NCBI GenBank assembly: GCA_030424955.1
Contig: JAUHVS010000488.1
Location: forward strand, 1-5,130
Direction: 5' to 3'
Source of the DNA: a bacterium
GTDB taxonomy: Bacteria; Myxococcota_A; Bradymonadia; UBA7976; UBA1532
Length of the DNA stretch: 5,130 nucleotides
Shown here piece after piece: positions 1 through 5,130 of this stretch (positions within the stretch are counted from its first letter, which is position 1; each line of letters opens with the position of its first letter). The translations under genes were made by a program, and so were the position numbers. The notes beneath the pieces were generated by a model. The model searched no databases. It was not told where the DNA came from and saw only the letters and a list, made by a program, of their open reading frames with translations.

Positions 1-1
1 T

Positions 2-136
2 CCGGCGGCGAAGGGGCTGGAGACGGCGCGGGCGGCGGGTGTTCCGGCGGAGGCGGTGGATCACCGCGCCTTCCGCGGCGACCGGGCGGCGTTCGAGGCG
101 GCGATGGGCGCAAGGCTCGCGGCGCATGAGGTCGAG
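2..136 (+). pseudogene. purN: Internal fragment of phosphoribosylglycinamide formyltransferase (GART), truncated at its 3' side
   Basis: This plus-strand frame enters from the left edge and gives 45 residues with clear PurN character. AKGLETARAAGVPAEAVDHR followed by AFRGDRAAFEAAMGARL matches the family stretch 'SN..DAxGLerAraaGIpt..vdhr.F.sReaFd.al...L', roughly residues 37-82 of the E. coli enzyme. PurN transfers a formyl group from 10-formyl-THF to GAR in purine synthesis. About 40 of 45 codons end in G or C. After HEVE (to 136) the expected 'LvcLAGFMRiL' core is absent and the frame continues as non-homologous sequence antisense to thpR, so the catalytic Asn-His and Asp motifs cannot be encoded here. 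The N-terminal part lies outside the window. It may be a truncated gene remnant or the product of an assembly misjoin; sequence alone cannot decide. The family call is from memory, without an alignment. Confidence 0.65.
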
Positions 137-625
137 GGCGCGGATCCGCAGCGGCTCGCCCGCGCCCGGCAGGTGCGCCGGCGCGCCGTTGGGCGCCGGC
201 ACGCAGCGGCCCAGCGGGATGTGCGGGACAAAGGCGCGGGGATCGGCCGCGAAGCCATAGCCCGTGAGCGCCGCCTGCACGGCGGCCTGGAGCGCGGCCA
301 CGCGGCCCTTGTCGTCCTGCACGGCGATGTGGACCAGGCGGGGCCCCTGGCCGGCCGGCCACCCGCCCACCTCGCCCAGGGTGACGGTGAACGGGGGCTG
401 CTGGTCGGCCACCTGTGCGAGGCCGAGCTCGACAGCCTCGAAGGCCTCGGCGGGGACTGGGCCCAGATCGAACAGCGGCAGGGTCAGCGCCCGGCGGGGG
501 ACCGTGTCGAGGCTGACCCCCGCGCCCTTGGCCCAGCCTCGCAGCTGCTGCTGCAGGTGGCCGAGCTGCTCTCGCGTCTCGCGCGGGAGGGAGATCGCCA
601 CGAAGGCGTGCATCAGAGGGCCCAT
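2..625 (-). CDS. thpR: RNA 2',3'-cyclic phosphodiesterase (ThpR/LigT, 2H family), catalytic motifs altered, C-terminus replaced
   Basis: The protein begins MGPLMHAFVAISLPRETREQ, the usual LigT opening 'RlFvAidLPeevre'. ATG 625 is preferred because GGAGG lies 10 nt upstream, inside the end of cinA; ATG 613 has no such site. The 2H family opens 2',3'-cyclic phosphates on RNA ends using two HxT motifs. Here motif 1 reads ALTL (about residues 51-54), with Ala where the first catalytic His should be. Motif 2 reads FVPHIPLGR (about residues 146-154), keeping His but with Pro for Thr. Middle elements (VGGWPAGQGPRLVHIAV, then an Ala-rich helix) look normal. Resemblance lasts to LDLMRRE near position 116. 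The usual 'SxLgpgGarYepL' ending is missing, and the frame instead runs on as an Arg-rich tail antisense to purN to the window edge without a stop. The normal part is about 170 residues, against a usual 175-190. Expression is probably coupled to cinA, whose stop is 1 nt away. Activity is doubtful. Confidence 0.75.
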   Translation of the reverse strand, partial: MGPLMHAFVAISLPRETREQLGHLQQQLRGWAKGAGVSLDTVPRRALTLPLFDLGPVPAEAFEAVELGLAQVADQQPPFTVTLGEVGGWPAGQGPRLVHIAVQDDKGRVAALQAAVQAALTGYGFAADPRAFVPHIPLGRCVPAPNGAPAHLPGAGEPLRIRALDLMRREPCAHRRLERRPVAAEGAVIHRLRRNTRRPRRLQPLRRR

Positions 626-626
626 G

Positions 627-1829
627 TCAGATCAGCCTCCGGCGGATGCCATCGAGCGCGATCACCGCGGCGGTGCGTCGCACGCGCTCACGGTCGCCCG
701 GGATGTGGTGGCGGGCGGTGTCCTCGAAGCCGGGGCCCGCCCACGCGAAGTCGACGGTGCCCACGGGCTTGTCGGGGGTGCCGCCCCCCGGGCCAGCGAT
801 GCCTGTGATGGCGACGGCGACGTCGACGCCCAGGGCCCGGCGGGCGCCCTGCGCCATCGCGCGGGCGCAAGGCTCGCTCACCGCGCCGTGGGTGTCGAGC
901 ACCTCGGCCGGCACGCCGAGGCAACCCCGCTTGACGCTGTTGGCGTAGGCCACGATCCCGCCGAGGAAGGTCGCGCTGGCGCCCGGGACGGCGGTGAGGG
1001 CCGCAGCGACGCCCCCCCCCGTGCAGCTCTCGGCGGTGCCCAGCGTGAGGCCGCGGGCCTCGGCCGCCCGGAGCGCCGCCTCGGCCGGGGTGATGTCGTC
1101 TTCGCCCAGCCAGGCGTCGGCGGCGGCCGCCCTGACCGCGGCGGCGGCGGCGTCCACCACCGCAGCGCTGGCCCCGGTGAGGCTGATCTCGGTCACCGAG
1201 CCCATGGCCCGCCAGCCGACCGACACGGTGTCCGGCAGCGCGAGGGCGCCGACCAGCTGGGCGAGGGTGGACTCGCCCACCAGCGCAAACCGCAGGCGCC
1301 GGCGGGCCAGCGGCTCGCCGATCAGGGGGGCGAGGCGCGGGATGACGTGGGCGTCGAGGTGCCAGGTGACCTCGCGGGGGACGCCCGGCAGGGCGATGAC
1401 CAGGCAGCCGCCGACGCGGACGGCGAAGGCGGGCGCGGTGCCCACGTCGCTCGCGAAGATCTCGGCGCCCTCGGGGAGCGCGGCCTGGCGGCGGTTGGCG
1501 GGGGGCATGGCCCGGCCCGCGTAGCGCGCCTGGATGCGGCGCCAGGTCTCGGGGTCCTCCCGCAGGGCGACGCCGGCGGCGTCGGCGATGGCCGCGGCGG
1601 TCACGTCGTCGTCGGTGGGGCCGAGCCCGCCGGTGACGACGCAGACCTGGGCACGGCGGGCGATGCCCTCGACGGCCTGCGCGATGACGGCGCGCTCGTC
1701 CCGCACCACGGTGCGGCGGGCCGTGCGGCCGCCCAGCCCGCTCAGCGCCCGGTCGATGGCCGCAGCGTTGCTGTCGATCACGCGGCCATCGAGCAGCTCA
1801 TCACCGATGGAGAGGCCTTCGACAATCAC
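627..1829 (-). CDS. cinA: CinA: competence/damage-inducible protein A with C-terminal nicotinamide-nucleotide amidohydrolase (PncC) domain
   Basis: This is a full-length two-domain CinA (400 residues; family about 400-430). The N-terminal MoCF-biosynthesis-like domain (about 1-170) shows GDELLDG, GGLGPT (67-72) followed by DDDVT, NRRQAALPEGAE, GTAPAF and LPGVPRE. In characterised relatives this COG1058 domain acts on ADP-ribose. A middle linker/KH-like part (about 175-240) follows. The C-terminal CinA/PncC domain converts NMN to nicotinic acid mononucleotide and has the nucleophile motif ESCTGG (267-272), GGIVAYANSVK, HGAVS, ITGIAGPGGG (341-350) and KPVGTV (354-359), all intact. I chose GTG 1829 because it gives the family-like start MIVEGLSIGDELL and lies 11 nt after GGAGG (1845-1841). 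The longer frame from GTG 1841 would put the start codon on that ribosome-binding site. The first gene of a cinA-thpR operon, it is divergent from the kinase. A run of nine G encodes part of the active-site motif. Confidence 0.95.
   Translation of the reverse strand: MIVEGLSIGDELLDGRVIDSNAAAIDRALSGLGGRTARRTVVRDERAVIAQAVEGIARRAQVCVVTGGLGPTDDDVTAAAIADAAGVALREDPETWRRIQARYAGRAMPPANRRQAALPEGAEIFASDVGTAPAFAVRVGGCLVIALPGVPREVTWHLDAHVIPRLAPLIGEPLARRRLRFALVGESTLAQLVGALALPDTVSVGWRAMGSVTEISLTGASAAVVDAAAAAVRAAAADAWLGEDDITPAEAALRAAEARGLTLGTAESCTGGGVAAALTAVPGASATFLGGIVAYANSVKRGCLGVPAEVLDTHGAVSEPCARAMAQGARRALGVDVAVAITGIAGPGGGTPDKPVGTVDFAWAGPGFEDTARHHIPGDRERVRRTAAVIALDGIRRRLI
1012..1020 (-). repeat. Homopolymer tract, nine G on the coding strand, inside cinA active-site motif
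   Basis: Nine consecutive C on the plus strand are nine G in the cinA message. They encode the Thr-Gly-Gly-Gly that directly follows Glu-Ser-Cys of the PncC nucleophile motif (codons ACG GGG GGG GGC). The frame is intact as written. A gain or loss of one base would cut off the whole amidohydrolase domain. Such runs are prone to slippage and to sequencing error. Confidence 0.9.
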
Positions 1830-1841
1830 GGGATCACACAC

Positions 1842-1988
1842 CTCCGGGCAGCGACGCGGAACGTCGCAGGGTACTGCACACCCGTCAAGTGCTTTTCTGC
1901 GGTCCAGGGGCGGGTCGGCTAAAAGGATGCGCCGTGTCAGGGGGGTGCACTAGACTGCAGCACCGCCTGCATGAGGAGGTTGATCGGC
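1842..1988. promoter_or_regulatory. Divergent intergenic/leader region between cinA and the kinase gene
   Basis: This stretch of about 150 bp must hold both promoters, since the two genes point away from each other. For cinA, a good -35-like TTGACG reads on the minus strand (1888-1883), but the hexamer at normal spacing (GACGTT, 1865-1860) is a poor -10. For the kinase, TAGACT (1951-1956) and TAAAAG (1920-1925) each match four of six -10 positions, with no convincing -35. A weak inverted pair GTGC (1945-1948) / GCAC (1960-1963) flanks TAGACT. This block is visibly less GC-rich than the coding regions, as expected of regulatory DNA. The exact start sites cannot be fixed by eye. Confidence 0.35.
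1974..1979 (+). promoter_or_regulatory. Ribosome-binding site of the kinase gene (AGGAGG)
   Basis: A perfect AGGAGG lies 9 nt before GTG 1989, the ideal distance. It follows ATG 1971 immediately, so the longest open frame (starting at 1971) would have its Shine-Dalgarno downstream of its own start codon. This decides for GTG 1989, which yields MDFPQRFGKYTLL. Confidence 0.75.
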
Positions 1989-4652
1989 GTGGATTTTCCG
2001 CAGCGATTCGGCAAATACACGTTGCTCAAGCGGCTCGCTACGGGGGGCATGGCTGAGATCTTCCTCGCCCACCAGCGTGGCTTGGGCGGGTTCGAGAAGG
2101 AGGTCGTGGTCAAGCGCCTGCTGCCGGAGCACGCCGGCAACGAGGAGCTGGTGGCGATGTTCCTCGACGAGGCGCGCATCGCGGCCCACCTGACGCACCC
2201 GAACATCGCGCAGATCTACGACCTGGGCGCCATCGAGGGCGAGTACTTCATCGCGATGGAGTACGTGCGAGGCGTCGATCTGCGCCGGCTCTGCTCCCAC
2301 GGCATCGCCGTCGGGAACTACCTGCCGCTCAACCACGCCGTGCGCATCATGGCCGAGGTCTGCGACGCGCTGGCCTACGCCCATGGCCGGGCGGACGCCG
2401 ACGGCCAGGCCATGAGCATCGTGCACCGTGACATCTCGCCCACGAACATCCTGGTCACCTACGACGGCGGCGTGAAGCTGGTGGACTTCGGCATCGCCAA
2501 GGCCGCCAACAAGGCTACGGTGACCCGCAGCGGCCAGGTGAAGGGCAAGTTCGGCTACATGGCGCCCGAGCAGGCCCGGGGTGACGCTGTGGACGCGCGC
2601 ACCGACATCTTCGCGGTGGGGATCAACCTCTACGAGATCACGGTGGGCCGCCGGCTGTTCAAGGGCGGCACCGAGATCGAGACGCTCGAGCAGGTGGAGC
2701 GCTGCGCCTTCCCAACCCCCCGGCAGGTGGACGCCCGGTTCCCCGAGGGGCTCGAGCGGGTGATCATGCGGGCGCTGGCCCGCGAGCCTGACGCCCGGTA
2801 CGGCACGGCGCGCGACCTGCAGATGGGGCTCGAGGAGTTCCTGGCCGGCGCGGGCCTGCGGAGCACCGCCGGGATGCTGGCGGGCTACATGCGGCACATC
2901 TTCCGCGACCAGCTTGCGCTCGAGTCGGACGAGGCGGCGCGCCTGCGGGCGATGGTGCTGTCGCTGCCGCCCGAGGAGCCCGCCGTGCGGCGGCCCTTTG
3001 TGGAGGCCGCGACCGAGGTGACCCAGATGCCGAGCTTCGGCGGGGCGTCGGTATCGGAGCGGCCGTCCTTCGACTTCGAGGGGGACAGCACCGCGGTCAT
3101 GTCGGGGGCCAGCGCCATGGCAGCCATGCTGGGCGGCGGCGGGGGGGACGACACCTCGTCCTACAACGGCCCCATGCCGGGCGTGGGCACGCCATCGCCC
3201 GCACCAGCGCCGATGGCGTCTGGGATCGGCTGGCCGGCGACGCGCCCGCCCGCGCCCATCCAGCCCACCCCGGCCCCCCCTGCGTCTCTGCCGCCGCGGC
3301 CGGTGTCGCCTGTGGTCGCCCAGCAGCCCCCTGAGGCGGCGGTGGCGGCGTGGCCCGAGGTGTCCACGTCGGTGTCACGGGTGACGGCGAAGCCGCCGGT
3401 GACGCCCGCGCCGGGCCGCGATCCCTGGCACGCCCTCAACGCGGCGCCGCTGGTGCCGGCCCCGTCGGCGACGCCTGCGCCGCGGACCTGGGCGCCGCCC
3501 CCTGCGGACGAGGCCGTCGGGGGGGAGGACATCCCCATCAAGCGGCCGCGGAGCTACGCCGGGCTGCTCATGCTGCTGCTGGTCGCCGTCGGCGGGGCGG
3601 CCTTGTATTGGGTCATGCAGCAGGACCTGGGGCAGCAGGGCGCGCAGCGCCCGACGGCTGGCTTCGATCTGCAGCCCCGGTCCCTCGATCAGGTGCTGGG
3701 GGATCGGCCGGATGCGCCAGAGGTGGCGCCGCTGAAGAAGACCTTGCTGCGGCTGGAGAGTGATCCGCCGGGCGCCCGGGTGGTGGTCAACGGCAACGTG
3801 CTGCCGCAGCTGACCCCGACGGCGGTGCAGACCTTCGAGGGCCGCTGGGCGACGGTCCGCATGATCCTGCCGGGCTACCTGCCCGCCGAGAAGCGCTTGA
3901 CGGTCAAGCCGGGGGCCGACGTGCTGTCCCTGGCCCTGGAGAAGGGCGCGCCGCCCACCGGGAGCCTGTACGTCGACACCGCCCCGCAGGGGGCCGAGGT
4001 GACCGTCAACGGTCAGTCGGTGGGCGTGAGCCCGCTCAAGCTGCCGAAGGTCGCGGCGCTGACCGAGCTGACCCTGCGGATCGTCAAGGCGGGCTACTAC
4101 CCGCACGTGGTCACCTACACGGTGCCCGAGGGCAAGCAGGGGGACATCGGCATCCGGCTCGTGCGGGAGGCCGGGGACCGGCGCACGGTGGTGGTGAACG
4201 TCGAGAGCATCCCGATGGGCGCCAACGTCACCCGCATCGAGCCCGGCCGCCCGGACGCCGTCGAGGGGCGCACCGGCAACTTCCCCTTGAAGATCAACGC
4301 CCTGGTGGATCAGCCGATGCACCTGCGGGCCGAGGCGGCGCGGTACGAGCCCGTGGAGACGACGCTGGACCTGAAGGCGCCGTTCTATACCGTGTACCTG
4401 CGGCTGCCCGAGCCCGAGCTGTTCGACGGCTACCTGTCGGTGATCGGCGCGAAGGGCGCGACCGTCTACGTCGACCAGCAGGAGATCGGCCAGACGCCGG
4501 TGCGGAAGTTCACCCTCAAGGAGGGGCCCCACGAGCTGGTGATCTACGACGCGCAGACCAAGCAGCGCGTCAAGCAGCAGGTGGAGGTGCGGCGCGACCA
4601 GACGCTGCAGAAGTCGGTCGTTCGAGACGGCGAGACCCTCTCCGTCAACTGA
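1989..4652 (+). CDS. Transmembrane Ser/Thr protein kinase with C-terminal PEGA-like repeats
   Basis: This 887-residue receptor-type kinase is complete. Its kinase domain (about 7-285) carries a variant glycine loop LATGGMAEIFLA (16-27), Lys in VVVKR (42), Glu in FLDEAR (61), HRDISPTN (146-153), VDFG (165-168), an activation segment with several Thr/Ser (TVTRSG), MAPEQ (191-195) and DIFAVG (from 206). All catalytic residues are present, so it should be active. Residues about 340-515 are a low-complexity Pro/Ala/Gly linker with Thr-rich spots (TEVTQM, STAVM) that could be autophosphorylated. One membrane helix, YAGLLMLLLVAVGGAALYW (523-541), follows basic IKRPRS, placing the kinase in the cytoplasm and the C-terminus outside. 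That part holds four PEGA-like units (about 584-651, 658-725, 732-809, 813-878). PEGA domains are beta-rich extracytoplasmic modules, so sensing or envelope binding is inferred. The ligand and substrates are unknown. It stands alone, divergent from cinA. Confidence 0.95.
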   Translation: MDFPQRFGKYTLLKRLATGGMAEIFLAHQRGLGGFEKEVVVKRLLPEHAGNEELVAMFLDEARIAAHLTHPNIAQIYDLGAIEGEYFIAMEYVRGVDLRRLCSHGIAVGNYLPLNHAVRIMAEVCDALAYAHGRADADGQAMSIVHRDISPTNILVTYDGGVKLVDFGIAKAANKATVTRSGQVKGKFGYMAPEQARGDAVDARTDIFAVGINLYEITVGRRLFKGGTEIETLEQVERCAFPTPRQVDARFPEGLERVIMRALAREPDARYGTARDLQMGLEEFLAGAGLRSTAGMLAGYMRHIFRDQLALESDEAARLRAMVLSLPPEEPAVRRPFVEAATEVTQMPSFGGASVSERPSFDFEGDSTAVMSGASAMAAMLGGGGGDDTSSYNGPMPGVGTPSPAPAPMASGIGWPATRPPAPIQPTPAPPASLPPRPVSPVVAQQPPEAAVAAWPEVSTSVSRVTAKPPVTPAPGRDPWHALNAAPLVPAPSATPAPRTWAPPPADEAVGGEDIPIKRPRSYAGLLMLLLVAVGGAALYWVMQQDLGQQGAQRPTAGFDLQPRSLDQVLGDRPDAPEVAPLKKTLLRLESDPPGARVVVNGNVLPQLTPTAVQTFEGRWATVRMILPGYLPAEKRLTVKPGADVLSLALEKGAPPTGSLYVDTAPQGAEVTVNGQSVGVSPLKLPKVAALTELTLRIVKAGYYPHVVTYTVPEGKQGDIGIRLVREAGDRRTVVVNVESIPMGANVTRIEPGRPDAVEGRTGNFPLKINALVDQPMHLRAEAARYEPVETTLDLKAPFYTVYLRLPEPELFDGYLSVIGAKGATVYVDQQEIGQTPVRKFTLKEGPHELVIYDAQTKQRVKQQVEVRRDQTLQKSVVRDGETLSVN
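3738..4622 (+). repeat. Four tandem PEGA-like repeat units within the kinase extracytoplasmic part
   Basis: The protein repeats a pattern of a beta strand, then 'xPxGAxVxVNG', then 'TP' or 'SP', and about 30 residues later 'GY' and a closing strand. Unit 1 has SDPPGARVVVNG, TPT and LPGYLP. Unit 2 has TAPQGAEVTVNGQSVGVSPL and KAGYYP. Unit 3 is worn (ESIPMGANVTRIEPG, AARYEP). Unit 4 has GAKGATVYVDQQEIGQTPV and lacks the GY step. The units differ at the DNA level, so this is old domain duplication rather than a recent nucleotide repeat. Unit edges are approximate. Confidence 0.7.
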
Positions 4653-4960
4653 CCTGAGGTTGCTGCCCTGGGCCGCCCCACGGCGCGCCTGCCCCTCAGC
4701 CCGTCCCGTTCAAGCACAGCCCCGCAGCAGAGGCGGCCGCGCCATCCACTGGCTGGCGTTGCGCCGGTGCCAACACGCGCCGTGGGCCCTGCGCGGTCGC
4801 CGCGCCGTGTCCGTTCACCCACAGACGGCGAGCGCGCTGCCATCCCAACGGGGTGCGCGCAGCCCTGCGGGGCTGGGTGCTGGTGACGGGCGTTGGGGGG
4901 AGGGGGCCGGTCGGCCGCGCGCGGCGGCGGGCCGCGGGGCGGCGAGGGCGTTGGGTGCCC
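4653..4960. other. Convergent intergenic spacer without a supported gene
   Basis: These 308 bases separate the kinase stop from the stop of the minus-strand gene at the right edge. Frames are open here only because of high GC; their translations are Arg/Ala/Pro-rich and unlike real proteins. A distant inverted repeat CTGAGG (4654-4659) / CCTCAG (4694-4699) and a short hairpin CAGCCC-tgcg-GGGCTG (4860-4875) are present. Neither is followed by a T run, so no intrinsic terminator is convincing. G tracts cluster at 4869-4906. No tRNA or other RNA gene was recognised. Confidence 0.6.
4860..4875. other. Short GC hairpin, possible weak bidirectional transcription-stop element
   Basis: CAGCCC (4860-4865) and GGGCTG (4870-4875) form a perfect 6-bp stem around a TGCG loop, midway between two convergent genes. 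There is no U tract on either side, so it is not a standard intrinsic terminator. In GC-rich DNA such a stem can arise by chance. Confidence 0.25.
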
Positions 4961-5128
4961 TCAGCGCGCCGGAGGGGCAGGGACTGGCAGGCTGTTGAGG
5001 CGCGCGCCCATTGCCAGCGTCATCGCCGAAATCGCCGGCTCCGGCGTTGCCGCGTCCTCGACGATGCCCTGCATCGCCAACCGCGCGCCGCCCTGGATCC
5101 GACGCTCTGGCTCGCTCTGGCGCGGTCC
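4961..5128 (-). CDS. C-terminal end of an unrecognised protein (partial, runs off the right edge)
   Basis: Reading in from the right edge on the minus strand, one frame gives 55 residues and ends at TGA (4963-4961). It includes RRIQGGARLAMQGIVEDAA, then ISAMTLAMGARLNSLPVPA, and ends PPAR. The composition is balanced (helix-like with Met, Ile, Leu, Glu), unlike the Arg- or Gly-rich translations of the other minus-strand frames, and most codons end in G or C. The Pro-rich last residues look like a natural tail. I do not recognise a family. It would be convergent with the kinase gene across about 300 bp. The exactly complementary plus frame is also open, so the coding call rests on composition and the clean stop only. 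Confidence 0.5.
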   Translation of the reverse strand, partial: GPRQSEPERRIQGGARLAMQGIVEDAATPEPAISAMTLAMGARLNSLPVPAPPAR

Positions 5129-5130
5129 GC

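Noticed and set aside
264..1922. Long 552-residue plus-strand open frame, and another at 56-808
   Set aside because: Both are antisense to cinA and thpR. Their translations are Arg/Gly/Ala/His-rich without any recognisable motif, while the minus-strand frames carry clear family motifs. They are open only because of high GC.
1935..1949. Possible sigma-54 promoter (TGTCAG-GGGGG-TGCA) before the kinase
   Set aside because: The -24 element has GT instead of GG, and the spacing to GC is nine rather than ten bases, so it breaks the invariant part of the consensus.
1950..2897. Minus-strand open frame of 315 residues, and a 385-residue one at 3375-4532
   Set aside because: These are antisense shadows of the kinase gene. 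The His/Val/Leu/Gln-rich composition is the mirror of its codons, and no domain is seen.
3160..3520. Pro/Ala-rich, GC-rich stretch in the kinase as a possible separate gene or insertion
   Set aside because: The kinase frame continues unbroken, and such low-complexity linkers between kinase domain and membrane helix are normal in this type of receptor kinase.
4654..4699. Inverted repeat CTGAGG/CCTCAG after the kinase stop as a terminator
   Set aside because: The stem is only six base pairs with a loop of 34 bases and no following T run. It is too weak to call an intrinsic terminator.
4544..4843. Minus-strand open frame of 99 residues overlapping the kinase 3' end
   Set aside because: It lies partly antisense to the kinase C-terminus, its composition is Arg/Thr/Ser-rich, and no motif is visible.
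4660..4998. Plus-strand open frame of 112 residues downstream of the kinase
   Set aside because: Arg/Ala/Gly-rich translation with no ribosome-binding site and no family resemblance, and it overlaps the better minus-strand frame at 4961-5128.

Overview
The window is very GC-rich (roughly 70 % or more by eye), with codon third positions strongly biased to G/C. It most resembles a Myxococcota (myxobacterial) chromosome. The best support is the large Ser/Thr protein kinase, whose catalytic loop reads HRDISPTN and whose glycine loop reads LATGGMAEIFLA. As far as I recall, this pairing is common in myxobacterial receptor kinases.

Layout from left to right. At 2-136 on the plus strand lies an internal piece of purN (phosphoribosylglycinamide formyltransferase). 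It is cut off at its right end by the 3' end of a minus-strand gene. From 625 leftwards runs thpR (RNA 2',3'-cyclic phosphodiesterase / LigT family), which loses its own family resemblance near position 116. Both genes therefore break at the same place, and the few bases at the breakpoint fit both of them. From 1829 (or 1841) down to 627 runs cinA, an intact two-domain CinA/PncC protein one base upstream of thpR, so cinA-thpR looks like a translationally coupled operon. About 150 bp of divergent regulatory DNA follows. From 1989 to 4652 on the plus strand runs an 887-residue transmembrane Ser/Thr kinase. It has a cytoplasmic kinase domain, a long Pro/Ala-rich linker, one membrane helix and four PEGA-like repeats outside. 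Positions 4653-4960 are a gene-free, GC-rich convergent spacer. At 4961-5128 on the minus strand is the C-terminal end of an unrecognised protein that enters from the right edge.

Functionally, cinA (NMN deamidation / pyridine nucleotide recycling) and thpR (RNA end processing) are housekeeping neighbours. In several phyla they sit next to recA, but no recA is visible here. The kinase is divergent from them, and nothing ties it to them beyond a shared promoter region.

I see no CRISPR, tRNA, rRNA, insertion sequence or defence system, and no clearly new multi-gene system. The observations most worth a second look are the purN/thpR junction, the altered catalytic motifs of thpR, and the nine-base G run in the active-site motif of cinA.
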